This document shows positions 1 through 8,741 of a stretch of DNA of 64,000 nt, piece after piece; position 1 is the first letter of the stretch, and every line of letters starts with the position of its first letter. The stretch spans positions 482,333 to 546,332 of the forward strand of contig NZ_FYAS01000025.1 of assembly GCF_900185715.1 (NCBI RefSeq). Reading direction: 5' to 3'. The notes under the pieces are model-generated. The model had not been told where the DNA came from and searched no databases. It saw only the letters and a program-made list of their open reading frames with translations. Made by a program: the position numbers and the translations under genes. Source of the DNA: Allobosea sp. CS1GBMeth4. GTDB taxonomy: Bacteria; Pseudomonadota; Alphaproteobacteria; Rhizobiales; Beijerinckiaceae.

Positions 1-1347
1 GCTCGGCCCGATCCGATAGCCGGACGAGGTGATGACGTCGTCGTCGCGGCCGACGAAGCGGATGTAGCCTTCGGCATCCTGCGCGCCCTGGTCGCCCGTC
101 GTCATCCAGTCGCCGACGAACTTGGCCTGCGTCGCCTCGGGCTTGCGCCAATAGTGCAGGAACATCACCGGGTCGGGCCGGCGCACCGCGATCTGCCCCT
201 CCTCCTCGGGCTCGCAGAGACTGCCGTCCGGGCGGATCACCGCGACCTCGTGGCCCGGCACCGCCTTGCCGATGAAGCCCGGCTTGACCACGCCGATCGC
301 CGCACAGGAGGCGAGCACGAGGTTGCACTCGGTCTGGCCGTAGAACTCGTTGATGGTCAGGCCGAGCGCTTCGCGCCCCCAGGCGAGCGTCTCGGCGCCG
401 AGCGATTCCCCGCCCGAGGCGACCGTGCGCAGCTTGAGGTCGTAGCGGCCGCGCGGGTTCTCGACGGCGCGCAGCATGCGCAGCGCGGTCGGCGGGATGA
501 AGCAATTGCGCACGCCGAGCTCGGCCATCAGCCGCAGGGCTTCTTCGGGATCGAACTTGGACGTCGGCCGGGCGACGATCGGCACGCCGTGGTGGAGGGC
601 CGGCAGCAGGTTGTTGAGCAGGCCGCCGGCCCAGGCCCAGTCCGCCGGCGTCCAGATCAGGTCGCCCGGTTGCGGCAGGAACTCGTGCGGCATTTCCATG
701 CCCGGCAGATGCCCGAGCATCACCCGGTGGCCATGCAGCGCCCCCTTGGCGTTGCCGGTGGTCCCGGAGGTGTAGATCATCAGCGCCGGGTCGTCCGGCC
801 CGCTGTCGACCGGCGCGAACTCCTCGCTCTCGGCTTCGAGCAGGCGCGCCAGCCCCTCGGCCTGTCCGTCCGGCCCGTCGGCGGAGATCACCAGTTCGAG
901 ATCGGGCAGCGGCTCCTCGATCTGGCCGAGCTTGGCGAGGCCGGCCGCATTGGTGATCAGCGCCTTCGCGCCGCAATCGCGCAGGCGGTAGGACAGCGCG
1001 TCCGCCCCGAACAGCGCCGCCAGCGGCACGGCGATCGCGCCGAGCTTGTACGCCGCCATATGCGCGATCGGCACCAGCCGTCCCTGCGGCAGCAGGATCG
1101 CGACGCGGTCGCCCTCGCCGATGCCGCGCTTGCGCAGCGCGTTCGCAAGCCGGTTCGACCGGGCACGCAACTCGCCATAGCTGACCGGCGCCACCGACCA
1201 GTCGGATCCGACTTCCAGGATCGCGACCTTGTCCGGATCGGTCGCCGCCCAGCGGTCGCAGCAATCGACGCCGATATTGTAGCGCTCCGGAATCCGCCAG
1301 CGGAAGGCGGCGCGCAGGCGCTCGTAATCGCGGATATCGGGCAGCAT
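1..1347 (-). CDS. Acyl-CoA synthetase (AMP-forming), C-terminus outside window
   Basis: Adenylate-forming ligase that would activate a carboxylic acid to acyl-AMP and then acyl-CoA. The reading frame is open from an ATG at 1347 to the window edge, giving 449 codons without a stop; family members run to about 540-550 residues, so the lid domain is missing. Visible motifs are the phosphate loop YTSGTTGNAKG near residues 192-202, the adenine-site motif FYGQTECN, and the TGDQG...GYIRF hinge segment just before the edge. The ending FVGRDDDVITSSGYRIGP fits the acetyl/medium-chain acyl-CoA synthetase branch. Substrate cannot be told. The substrate-binding protein gene upstream reads the same way after a gap of about 180 bp. 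Confidence 0.9.
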   Translation of the reverse strand, partial: MLPDIRDYERLRAAFRWRIPERYNIGVDCCDRWAATDPDKVAILEVGSDWSVAPVSYGELRARSNRLANALRKRGIGEGDRVAILLPQGRLVPIAHMAAYKLGAIAVPLAALFGADALSYRLRDCGAKALITNAAGLAKLGQIEEPLPDLELVISADGPDGQAEGLARLLEAESEEFAPVDSGPDDPALMIYTSGTTGNAKGALHGHRVMLGHLPGMEMPHEFLPQPGDLIWTPADWAWAGGLLNNLLPALHHGVPIVARPTSKFDPEEALRLMAELGVRNCFIPPTALRMLRAVENPRGRYDLKLRTVASGGESLGAETLAWGREALGLTINEFYGQTECNLVLASCAAIGVVKPGFIGKAVPGHEVAVIRPDGSLCEPEEEGQIAVRRPDPVMFLHYWRKPEATQAKFVGDWMTTGDQGAQDAEGYIRFVGRDDDVITSSGYRIGPS

Positions 1348-1530
1348 GCGGCAGGCTCCAGGAGCCGGATCCGAGCAGGGTTGAGGCAGCCTGCCGGGCT
1401 CCGGCCCGTCGTGATGGACAGGAAACGCGCAATCCGGCCGGAGCGCGCTCACGCGAAAAGCGGCGCAAGATAGGGCAAGCCGAAACGCGCTGTCACCTTG
1501 ACGCAGGGACATGACCGGGTCGTCGACAGG

Positions 1531-2586
1531 TCAGAAGCCCCGCTCGGCCTCGGCGGGCAGGAAGGCGCCGGTGAAGGCATTCCCCGCCCGGGCCCTGTCC
1601 TTCAGCGGGACCGTTCCGGCGATCTGGTCGAGCGCCCGCTCCCAGCGCGCCCGGTCGATGCCGCCGAAGCCGTTGGCCCGGACCTGCGGCGTCGAGACGA
1701 ACTGCTCCGTCACCATCTTCAGGCGCTCGAGCTCGATCTCGGGCCGCGCGCCGTCATTGCGCTTGAGGACCGAGGCGAGGGCCGCCTCGGGATCGGCGAC
1801 GACGTCCCTGACGCTGCGCGCGAGCGCCCGCAGCAGGCCGCGCACGGCCTCCGGCCGCTCACTGATCAGCCTGGGCGACGCGATCACGGCGTTGCCGTAG
1901 AGCTCGACGCCGTAATCCGCCATCACCAGCGTCACGATATCGTCCATCGGCACGCCGCGCGCCTTCAAGGTGATCGCCGCGGACTGCGCGAAGCCGAAGA
2001 TCGCGTCGACCTCGCCCGATGCCAGCATCGGCTCACGCACCGGAAAGCCGATGGTCTCGAGCTTGATCTTGCCGTCGTCGATGCCGTTGAGCTTCCTGAA
2101 GATCGGCCATTGCGCGAAGGCCGCGTCGGTGGCGGGAGCGCCGAGCTTCTTGCCTTCCAGGCTCTTGGGATCCGCCGTGATGCCGCGGCTCTTGCGCCCG
2201 ACGATCGCGAAAGGCGGCCGGTCGTAGACGATCATCACCGCCTTGAGGTCGATGGCCGGATGCTCGTCGCGGAACCTGATCAGAGAGGTGACGTCGCCGA
2301 AGGCGGCATCGTAGCCGCCCGTCGCCACCCGCTGGATCGCCTCGCGCGAACCGCCGCCCGGCTCGATCGTGACGTCGAGCCCCTCCTCGCGGAAATAGCC
2401 CTTGTCCAGGGCCGTGAGGAAAAGCGCCGCCGGCCCCTCGAAGCGCCAGTCCAGCGCGAACCTGATCGGCGCCTGCGCCATTGCGACGGGGAAGCCGCCA
2501 AGCGCGGCGACGCCGGCCCCGGCGAGCAGGCGCCCGAAGCCGCGCCGCGACGAGGGCGTGCCGAGCAGGGGCGTGGCAGAGGACAT
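1531..2586 (-). CDS. ABC transporter substrate-binding protein, NMT1/SsuA-like
   Basis: Periplasmic binding protein of the nitrate/sulfonate/thiamine-precursor type. The start at 2586 gives 351 residues and places a twin-arginine style leader (SRRGFGRLLAGAG, then a hydrophobic stretch ending AMA-QAP) at the N-terminus; an upstream in-frame ATG at 2667 would bury that leader, so I reject it. The mature part begins IRFALDWRFEGPAALF and has GYFREEGLDVTIEPGGGS, typical of the NMT1 fold. No permease or ATPase gene lies beside it in the window, so it is either an orphan or serves a transporter encoded elsewhere. The ligand is unknown. Confidence 0.85.
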   Translation of the reverse strand: MSSATPLLGTPSSRRGFGRLLAGAGVAALGGFPVAMAQAPIRFALDWRFEGPAALFLTALDKGYFREEGLDVTIEPGGGSREAIQRVATGGYDAAFGDVTSLIRFRDEHPAIDLKAVMIVYDRPPFAIVGRKSRGITADPKSLEGKKLGAPATDAAFAQWPIFRKLNGIDDGKIKLETIGFPVREPMLASGEVDAIFGFAQSAAITLKARGVPMDDIVTLVMADYGVELYGNAVIASPRLISERPEAVRGLLRALARSVRDVVADPEAALASVLKRNDGARPEIELERLKMVTEQFVSTPQVRANGFGGIDRARWERALDQIAGTVPLKDRARAGNAFTGAFLPAEAERGF

Positions 2587-2771
2587 GGCAAGCTCCGGAA
2601 CGACCCACAGCCGATACGGCGGAAGCGCCTCGCCGACGACGTTCGGCGAACACGGCGCCGGAAACACGACGCAACGAAGACGTCCCTAGCCGTCAGGTCA
2701 AGCGCCAACAGGGCAAGATCGGGGCGAAATCGCGGAAATGGTTACGTTTTTCTGCGGCGGCGCCAACTCCG

Positions 2772-3245
2772 TCACAGCGGCAGCGCCCCATCCGTCTTGA
2801 CCTCCTCCATCACCGCATAGGTGCGCGTCTCCCGCACCGCCGGCAGCGCCAGCAGCACCTCGCCGAGGAAGCGGCGATAGGCGCCCATGTCGGCGACGCG
2901 CGTCTTGACCAGATAGTCGAAGCCGCCGGCGACCATATGGCATTCCAGCACCTCCGGCGCCCGCTTCACCGCGGCCGCGAAACGCTCGAAGGCATCGGGC
3001 GTCGTCTTGTCGAGATAGACCTCGACGAAGACCAGGAGGTTCAGGCCCAGCTTCACCGGATCGAGCGTCGCCCGGTAGCCGGTGATGAAGCCTTCGCGCG
3101 CCAGCCGTTTCAGCCGCTCGCCGGTCGCGGTCGGCGACAGGCCGACCTTTTCCGCCAGTTCGACGCCGGCGGCGCGGCCATCGGCCTGGAGCAGGGCGAG
3201 CAGGCGCCTGTCGGTTCGGTCCAGAGCCGCATGATTCTCGGCCAT
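2772..3245 (-). CDS. putR: Lrp/AsnC-family regulator, likely PutR activator of putA
   Basis: A 157-residue feast/famine regulator. Residues 8-60 form the Lrp helix-turn-helix (LDRTDRRLLALLQADGR ... GLSPTATGERLKRL), followed by the RAM ligand-binding domain (LGLNLLVFVEVYLD ... VLECHMVAGGFDYLVKTRV). It is divergent from putA across a 115-bp gap. In alphaproteobacteria such as Agrobacterium and Rhodobacter, a PutR of this type activates putA in response to proline. The assignment rests on family plus position; other Lrp paralogues look alike, so the symbol is probable rather than proven. Confidence 0.85.
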   Translation of the reverse strand: MAENHAALDRTDRRLLALLQADGRAAGVELAEKVGLSPTATGERLKRLAREGFITGYRATLDPVKLGLNLLVFVEVYLDKTTPDAFERFAAAVKRAPEVLECHMVAGGFDYLVKTRVADMGAYRRFLGEVLLALPAVRETRTYAVMEEVKTDGALPL

Positions 3246-3360
3246 ATCGATCCTCTTCGGGATTAATCGCTATCTTCTGGCCTAAATCTCCGTTGATATC
3301 CAGTCTGATTGCGATGATCCTGCAGATCATCCCGCTGCCGAGATCCGGAGCCTCTTTGCC

Positions 3361-6300
3361 ATGGCCGCCTCCGCCCCGCGACCTGCCGTCGACATGACGC
3401 CCGTCTTCCACGCTCCCTATGCCGAGGACGACGCCGCCATCGCCGGCCGCCTGCTCGCCGGAGGCCGCCGCGAGCCTGCGTCCAAGGCCAGGATCGACGC
3501 CCGCGCCACCTCGCTGATCGAGGCCATCCGCACCCGCAAGGTCGGCCTCGGCGGCATCGAGGAATTGCTCCGCGAATACTCGCTCTCGACCAAGGAGGGC
3601 CTCGCTTTGATGGTGCTGGCCGAGGCGCTGCTGCGCGTGCCCGACGCCGCCACCGCCGACCGGCTGATCGAGGACAAGCTCGGCCAGGGCGATTTCGCCC
3701 ATCACGAGTCCAAATCCGACGCCTTCCTGATCTCGGCCTCGTCCTGGGCGCTCGGCATCACCGCCCGCATCATCCAGCCCGGCGAGACGCCGACCAGCAT
3801 CATCGGCAATCTCTCCAAGCGCCTCGGCCTGCCCGCCGTGCGCACCGCGACGCGCCAGGCGATGCGCGTCATGGGCAACCATTTCGTGCTCGGCCAGACC
3901 ATCGAGGAGGCGCTGAAGCGGGCCCGCTCCGGCTCGGGCAAACTCTACCGCTACTCCTTCGACATGCTCGGCGAAGGCGCCCGCACCAAGGCCGATGCCG
4001 AGCGCTACTACGCCTCCTATGCGGACGCGATCGACGCCATCGGCCGCTCCGCCGGCAATGACAGGCTGCCGAACCGGCCCGGCATCTCGGTCAAGCTCTC
4101 GGCGCTGCATCCGCGCTACGAGGCCACCAATCGCGAGCGCGTGCTGGCCGAGCTGACGCCGCAGGTGATCGAGCTCGCCCGCAAGGCCAAGGCCTATGAT
4201 CTCAACTTCACCGTCGACGCCGAGGAGGCCGACCGGCTCGAGCTCTCGCTCGACGTCGTCGCCGCCGTGATGGCCGATCGCTCGCTCGCCGGCTGGGACG
4301 GTTTCGGCCTCGCCATCCAGGCCTATCAGAAGCGCGCCTCGGCGGTGATCGACCACATCGCCGCCCTCGCCGCGCATCACGACCGCAGGCTGATGGTCCG
4401 CCTGGTCAAGGGCGCCTATTGGGACACCGAGCTGAAGCGTGCCCAGGAGCGCGGCCTGCCCGACTATCCGGTCTTCACCCGCAAGGCGATGACCGACCTG
4501 AACTACGAGGCCTGCGCGAAGCAGCTGCTCGCCCTGCGCCCGCGCATCATACCCCAGTTCGCGACCCACAATGCGCTGACGGTCGCGACCGTCGCGGAAC
4601 TGGCGCACGAGGGCTCCGGCGAGTTCGAGTTCCAGCGCCTGCACGGCATGGGCGAGGCGCTCTATGAGCGGCTGCTGCAGGAGGATGCCGGCTTTGCCTG
4701 CCGCACCTATGCCCCGGTCGGCGGCCATCAGGATCTGCTCGCCTATCTCGTCCGCCGCCTGCTTGAGAACGGCGCCAACTCCTCCTTCGTCTCGGTCTCG
4801 GGCGATCCCGACGTGCCGGTCGCCCAGCTTCTGGTGCCGCCGGCCGACCTGATCGGCTCGCCCAGCGCCGCCCGCCACCGCCGCATCCCGCTGCCGGCCG
4901 AGCTCTTCGGCCCCTCCCGCCGCAACTCCGCCGGCGTCGAGCTCGGCGATGCCGCGAGCCTGGAGGCCATGCTCGCCGAAATCCGCGCCGCCGCGGCCGA
5001 GCCCGTGCCCGACGCCGTGCCGCTGATCGACGGCAGGCCGGGCTCCGGCAGCCCCCGCGACGTGCTTTCGCCGATCGACGGCAGGCCGGTCGGCCGCGTC
5101 GTCGAGGGCGACGCTGCCGCCGCCGAGCAGGCCATGCGCGCGGCGAAGGCCGGCTTCCACGCCTGGAACGCGACGCCCGCCCGCAACCGCGCCGCGGCCC
5201 TGCGCCAGGCCGCCGAGCTGATGGAGGCACGCCGCGGCCCGATCCTGGCGCTGCTCCAGTCCGAGGCCGGCAAGACCCTGGACGACGCCGTCGCCGAGCT
5301 GCGCGAGGCGGTCGACTTCCTGCGCTATTACGCTGCGGAGGCGGAAGCCAAATTCGCCGTGCCGGCCGCGCTTCCCGGTCCGACCGGCGAGGAGAACCGC
5401 CTGATCCTGCGCGGCCGCGGCCCCTTCGTCTGCATCGCGCCCTGGAATTTCCCGCTGGCGATCTTCACCGGTCAGGTCGCCGCCGCACTGGTCGCCGGCA
5501 ACAGCGTCGTCGCCAAGCCGGCGCCGCAGACCCCGCTGATCGCCGCGCTCGCCGTGCGCCTCCTCCACGAGGCCGGCGTGCCGGCGAGCGCGCTGCACTT
5601 CGCCCCCGGCGACGGCAAGCTCGGCGCGGCCCTCGTCGCCCACCGGGACGTCGCCGGCGTCGCCTTCACCGGCTCGACCGCGACCGCCCGTGCCATCAAC
5701 CGAGCGCTCGCCGCCAAGGACGGGCCGATCGTCCCGCTGATCGCCGAGACCGGCGGCCTCAACGCCATGATCGTCGACGCCACGGCCCTGGCCGAGCAGG
5801 TCGCCGACGACGTCGTCATCTCCGCCTTCCGCTCGGCCGGCCAGCGCTGCTCGGCGCTGCGCCTGCTCGTCGTGCAGGAGGACGTCGCCGACAAGATGGT
5901 CGAGATGATCGAGGGCGCCGCCGCCGAGCTCACCATCGGCGATCCGCGCCGGCCCGAGACCCATATCGGCCCGGTGATCGACCGGGCCGCCAGGGACCGG
6001 CTCGACGCCCATATCGCCGCGATGCGCGCCGCCGGCCGGGTCGCCTATGCCGGCACGACGCCATCACTTCCTGGCACCTTCGTCGCCCCGCACATCATCA
6101 AGCTCGACAGGGTCGCCGATCTCGCCGCCGAGCATTTCGGCCCGGTGCTGCATGTCGTGTGCTGGAAGGCGGGCCAGCTCGACACCGTGCTCGCCGAGAT
6201 CGAGGCGACCGGCTACGGCCTGACCTTCGGCCTGCATTCGCGCATCGAGGCCACGGTCGAGCGCGTCGTCGACAAGCTCTCGACCGGCAACATCTACGTC

Positions 6301-6480
6301 AACCGCAACATGATCGGCGCGGTCGTCGGCGTGCAGCCCTTCGGCGGCCACGGGCTCTCGGGCACCGGCCCCAAGGCCGGCGGCCCGCACTATCTCGCCC
6401 GCTTCGCCACCGAGCAGACGGTGACGATCAACACCGCGGCGGCCGGCGGCAACGCCTCGCTGATCGCGATGGGCGAATAG
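3361..6480 (+). CDS. putA: Bifunctional proline dehydrogenase / glutamate-semialdehyde dehydrogenase PutA
   Basis: Oxidises proline to pyrroline-5-carboxylate (FAD-dependent PRODH) and then to glutamate (NAD-dependent aldehyde dehydrogenase). The 1039-residue length is that of short PutA proteins without the N-terminal ribbon-helix-helix repressor domain, which fits the separate putR next door. The PRODH barrel occupies roughly residues 120-480 (VKLSALHPRYE, MVRLVKGAYWD, QFATHNALT). The dehydrogenase covers about 540-1020, with Rossmann segment IAPWNFPLAIF, general base E796 (AETGGLNAM) and catalytic C830 (SAGQRCSAL). The start ATG at 3361 is retained; the next in-frame ATG (MTPVFHAPY) lies 11 codons downstream and remains an alternative. 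Confidence 0.97.
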   Translation: MAASAPRPAVDMTPVFHAPYAEDDAAIAGRLLAGGRREPASKARIDARATSLIEAIRTRKVGLGGIEELLREYSLSTKEGLALMVLAEALLRVPDAATADRLIEDKLGQGDFAHHESKSDAFLISASSWALGITARIIQPGETPTSIIGNLSKRLGLPAVRTATRQAMRVMGNHFVLGQTIEEALKRARSGSGKLYRYSFDMLGEGARTKADAERYYASYADAIDAIGRSAGNDRLPNRPGISVKLSALHPRYEATNRERVLAELTPQVIELARKAKAYDLNFTVDAEEADRLELSLDVVAAVMADRSLAGWDGFGLAIQAYQKRASAVIDHIAALAAHHDRRLMVRLVKGAYWDTELKRAQERGLPDYPVFTRKAMTDLNYEACAKQLLALRPRIIPQFATHNALTVATVAELAHEGSGEFEFQRLHGMGEALYERLLQEDAGFACRTYAPVGGHQDLLAYLVRRLLENGANSSFVSVSGDPDVPVAQLLVPPADLIGSPSAARHRRIPLPAELFGPSRRNSAGVELGDAASLEAMLAEIRAAAAEPVPDAVPLIDGRPGSGSPRDVLSPIDGRPVGRVVEGDAAAAEQAMRAAKAGFHAWNATPARNRAAALRQAAELMEARRGPILALLQSEAGKTLDDAVAELREAVDFLRYYAAEAEAKFAVPAALPGPTGEENRLILRGRGPFVCIAPWNFPLAIFTGQVAAALVAGNSVVAKPAPQTPLIAALAVRLLHEAGVPASALHFAPGDGKLGAALVAHRDVAGVAFTGSTATARAINRALAAKDGPIVPLIAETGGLNAMIVDATALAEQVADDVVISAFRSAGQRCSALRLLVVQEDVADKMVEMIEGAAAELTIGDPRRPETHIGPVIDRAARDRLDAHIAAMRAAGRVAYAGTTPSLPGTFVAPHIIKLDRVADLAAEHFGPVLHVVCWKAGQLDTVLAEIEATGYGLTFGLHSRIEATVERVVDKLSTGNIYVNRNMIGAVVGVQPFGGHGLSGTGPKAGGPHYLARFATEQTVTINTAAAGGNASLIAMGE

Positions 6481-6483
6481 CGC

Positions 6484-6933
6484 TCAATACCGCCGTGCCG
6501 GCCTGAGCGGCCGGCAGCCGCGGCGGTCGCAGGTGCTTTCCCAGAGCCGGCCGGTATCGGTCTCGATGCAGCGGCTGGCATTGCAGTCGAAGCGCCCGCC
6601 GCCGCCATAGCCGCCGTCATAGCCCTGGCCGCCATAGGGGTTGCCGCCATAGCGCCGGCGCGGCGGCGGATCGTCGTCATAGCCGCCATAGCCGCCATAG
6701 CCGCGCTGCGGGCCGCCGAGCCGGCCGACCGGGCCGCTGCTCGGCCGGCAGCCGCGATAATCGCAGGTCGACTGCGTGTAGACGCCGGTGCGCGGGTCGA
6801 TGCAGCTCTGCGGCGTGCACTGCAGCTGCACCTGGACGATCGGGCCGGGCGCCTCGAGCGGCGCGGCCGGCAGGGCGAGGGCCGGGCCGGCGAGGCCGGT
6901 GGCGAGGCAGGCGGCGAGGGCGAGGGCGCGCAT
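6484..6933 (-). CDS. Secreted protein with duplicated four-cysteine motif
   Basis: Unrecognised 149-residue protein. The start at 6933 is set by an AAAGGAG ribosome site and gives a clean signal peptide (MRALALAACLATGLAGPALA). The mature protein carries the same spacing twice: C-x4-C-x12-C-x4-C at residues 39-62 and again at 117-140, each ending TCDxRGCRP and each containing a TG turn after a CI. Between them is a Gly/Tyr/Arg-rich linker (residues 66-113). The pattern suggests two small disulfide-bonded modules exported to the periplasm or outside. It is convergent with putA, with only 3 bp between the stops. No function can be assigned. Confidence 0.75.
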   Translation of the reverse strand: MRALALAACLATGLAGPALALPAAPLEAPGPIVQVQLQCTPQSCIDPRTGVYTQSTCDYRGCRPSSGPVGRLGGPQRGYGGYGGYDDDPPPRRRYGGNPYGGQGYDGGYGGGGRFDCNASRCIETDTGRLWESTCDRRGCRPLRPARRY

Positions 6934-7028
6934 CGGGGATTCTCCTTTGCCGCCATCCTGCACCCGACAAGTTGAACGGAATCTGACCGGCCCTGCCGGC
7001 CTTCCGTTCAGGAAGGCGGCGCCCTCGC

Positions 7029-7292
7029 CTACTCCGCCGCCCGCGCCGCCGCCTGGCGCAGGCGCGCCAGCGCCTCCTCGGCCCCGGCCTTCACCGCCGG
7101 ATCGGCGACCTGCCCCTCCTGCGCGACCCGCTCGGCCAGCGCCGCGACGCTGAATTCGCCGCCGCCGGCCGCGAGCTTCAGCACCGCATTGGCGAGCACG
7201 TTCGGCCAATAGGCGGCGCCGCCCTTGGCCAGCCCCTTGGCCTTGCGGCCCTCGAATTCGCGGGCGAGCTGTTCGGGCGTCTTTTTGGCCAT
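7029..7292 (-). CDS. Conserved small hypothetical protein
   Basis: An 87-residue soluble protein beginning MAKKTPEQLAREFEGRKAKG. The start at 7292 is chosen because the upstream extension is low-complexity repeat-derived sequence. It is mostly helical in appearance, with an Ala/Glu-rich second half (VAQEGQVADPAVKAGAEEALARLRQAAARAAE). No signal peptide, membrane segment or catalytic motif is visible. A palindromic repeat begins just upstream of the gene. Function unknown. Confidence 0.55.
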   Translation of the reverse strand: MAKKTPEQLAREFEGRKAKGLAKGGAAYWPNVLANAVLKLAAGGGEFSVAALAERVAQEGQVADPAVKAGAEEALARLRQAAARAAE

Positions 7293-7371
7293 GGCGGGGT
7301 TTCCGGTGAATCGTGTCTGAGCCGAGCTTATAGCAGCCTGCCGGTGAAGGGCGCGGGAACCTCGGCCCAAC

Positions 7372-7520
7372 CTTCTCCCGAATGGGAGAAGGTGGCGCGA
7401 AGCGCCGGATGAGGGCCTGCCCTTGCCGCAGAAGGCGCGACGGCTCCGTTGCGCCCTGACGATCAGCGGCGGTCCCTCACCCCTGCCCCTCTCCCATCCG
7501 GGAGAGGGGTTCCCCGCGCC
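7372..7520. repeat. Two-hairpin intergenic palindromic element, copy 1
   Basis: An element of about 145 bp bounded by two hairpins: CTTCTCCCG/ATGGGAGAAGG on the left and CCTCTCCCATCC/GGGAGAGG on the right. The conserved middle includes GCGCCGGATGAGGGCCTGCC and GATCAGCGGCGGTCCCTCAC. Related copies lie at 7912-8062, 9845-9988 and 10302-10400, and reversed in the tandem array at 8742-9403 and at 59836-59975. The arrangement resembles paired REP elements. It makes several spurious short reading frames. Confidence 0.8.
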
Positions 7521-7527
7521 TCACCTT

Positions 7528-7872
7528 CTACCGCTCGCCCTGCAGCGGGATCGCCTCGAGCTGGGCCTTGTGCCTGGCGATCCGCCGCTCGGCCTCGTTC
7601 CAGGCCTCCTTGCCCTCGACGCCCTGGCCGCGCAGGCGGATCGCCTCTTGGAAGGTCGCGCGCATCTCGTCGGAAAGGGCCTGCATGAACGCACCCGAGC
7701 ATTGCAGGCTATCCGGCCCGGTGCAGGCCTTGGCCCGCCGGCAATCCTTGCGGCCGCAGAAGCGCCAGCACTGCAGCAATGTCGCGAACTGGCGCAGCAT
7801 GATCGGCCGCTCGCGCTGGAAGCGCTCGAACTCCTCCTTCGTCGCGCCGCGATGGTCGGGATTGCGAGGCAT
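7528..7872 (-). CDS. Conserved cysteine-containing small protein
   Basis: A 114-residue protein starting MPRNPDHRGATKEEFERFQ. Its centre has the cysteine cluster CWRFCGRKDCRRAKAC (residues 35-50) plus C58, which could bind a metal or iron-sulfur cluster. The C-terminal half is an amphipathic helix with WNEAERRIARHKAQLEAI. It sits between two copies of the same palindromic element, so both flanks are non-coding repeat. I do not recognise a named family; the ordered cysteines and proteobacterial-style codon use argue that it is real. Confidence 0.6.
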   Translation of the reverse strand: MPRNPDHRGATKEEFERFQRERPIMLRQFATLLQCWRFCGRKDCRRAKACTGPDSLQCSGAFMQALSDEMRATFQEAIRLRGQGVEGKEAWNEAERRIARHKAQLEAIPLQGER

Positions 7873-7911
7873 GGGGTGTCCTCCGATTGGTTTCCGGCAA
7901 GGGCGCGGGAC

Positions 7912-8062
7912 CAGCCTTCTCCCGGATGGGAGAAGGTGGCGCGGAGCGCCGGATGAGGGCTTGCCCTATCCGCAGAGGGCGCAACGGCTCCGTTGCACTC
8001 GAACAATCAGCGGCGGTCCCTCCCTCACCCCTGCCCCCCTCCCATCCGGGAGAGGGGATCTG
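7912..8062. repeat. Two-hairpin intergenic palindromic element, copy 2
   Basis: Same structure as the copy at 7372-7520: a CTTCTCCCGGATGGGAGAAG hairpin, conserved middle with AATCAGCGGCGGTCCCTC, and a closing CTCCCATCCGGGAG hairpin. It lies directly upstream of the small cysteine protein gene on the opposite strand. Confidence 0.8.
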
Positions 8063-8420
8063 CGTCAGCGCCTCCCGCGCCCAGGCGTCGTCCCCGCCCG
8101 CAGGCTCACCCTGCGGGCGTTGTCGCATCTGAGGGGCAGCGGAGCGCCGCGAGGCGCGTTGGTAGAGATCCGCATCCGTTGAGCCAGGATGCGGCGCGGA
8201 TGGATTGAGCCACCATCCGCACGCCCCGTGGCGCTCCGCCAGGCGGCGATTTTAAGGCCCCGGGCCGCGCTTCTGCGAAGCCGGTAGCGGGCGCGCCGCG
8301 ATGGCTCTTGGACGCCAGTAGCCTTCTTCAGGCCGTCGCGTCCTTGAAGCCGTCGCGCCGGCTGATCGCCGCCGCTTCATCTAGCGAGCTCCTCGCGCAG
8401 GGATCGTAATGTCCCCAGGT
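8063..8420. other. Non-coding stretch with three strong hairpins
   Basis: No gene is supported here. It holds a hairpin with 8-bp arms GCCCGCAG/CTGCGGGC at 8096-8118. Two adjacent hairpins follow at 8170-8194 (CCGCATCC/GGATGCGG) and 8196-8220 (GCGGATGG/CCATCCGC). The 9-nt loops of these two differ only at the first base and share TTGAGCCA. The rest, to 8420, shows no recognisable gene or motif. Confidence 0.65.
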
Positions 8421-8714
8421 CGGTTCCCGAAGCCTCCCGGGAGTGGATCGCAACTCCACCCGCAGGCGCCGCACCCACCCCGCCAAACGACATGCCTCCG
8501 GTTGGCCGCCCCTCGGGGATGGGATGTGGGGGATATTACGGGAGGTTTGGAGGACGGGGATTGTTCAAGCGCCTGTCCCCGCATCCACCCTCCCCGTCAT
8601 GGTCGGGCTTGTCCCGACCATCCACGTCTTTGCATCCGAACGACCGGGCGCGCCGCTCTGTATGTGAGCAGCGTCGCAAGACGTGGATGGTCGCCACAAG
8701 GGCGACCATGACGG
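8421..8714. repeat. Long duplicated intergenic segment, copy A
   Basis: About 290 bp that recurs, diverged, at 9985-10279. Shared blocks in order are GGTTCCCGAAGCCTCCCGGGAG, GCCAAACGACATGCCTCCGG, GGGGATGGGATG, GGGAGGTTTGGA, GGCGGGGATTGTTCA (GACGGGGATTGTTCA in this copy), CCCCGCAT, and then a full palindromic CGTCATGGTCGGGCTTGTCC element. The order and spacing are kept while bases between blocks differ, so this is an old duplication or a mobile repeat, not an assembly artefact. Confidence 0.75.
8595..8714. repeat. Long inverted-repeat element (GGTCGGGCTTGTCCCGACC type), copy 1
   Basis: Palindromic element whose outer arms read CGTCATGGTCGGGC...ATCCACGTCTT and AAGACGTGGATGGTCGCC...GACCATGACGG, separated by a variable centre. 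Other copies are at 10156-10279, 12881-13028 and 19536-19634, with a half copy near 31888. Translation of one arm gives the peptide MVGLVPTIHV, a well-known false protein fragment in alphaproteobacterial annotations. Confidence 0.85.
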
Positions 8715-8741
8715 GAGAGGCGCCGAAACCGCGACGGAACC

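Noticed and set aside
154..1473. A 439-codon plus-strand frame over the acyl-CoA synthetase
   Set aside because: The minus strand carries clear adenylation motifs; the plus product is low-complexity His/Arg/Asp-rich sequence.
2698..6012. A 1104-codon open frame on the minus strand across putR and putA
   Set aside because: It is antisense to the well-supported putA and is composed of Asp/Gly/Arg/Ala-rich sequence without domains; it arises from GC-rich third positions.
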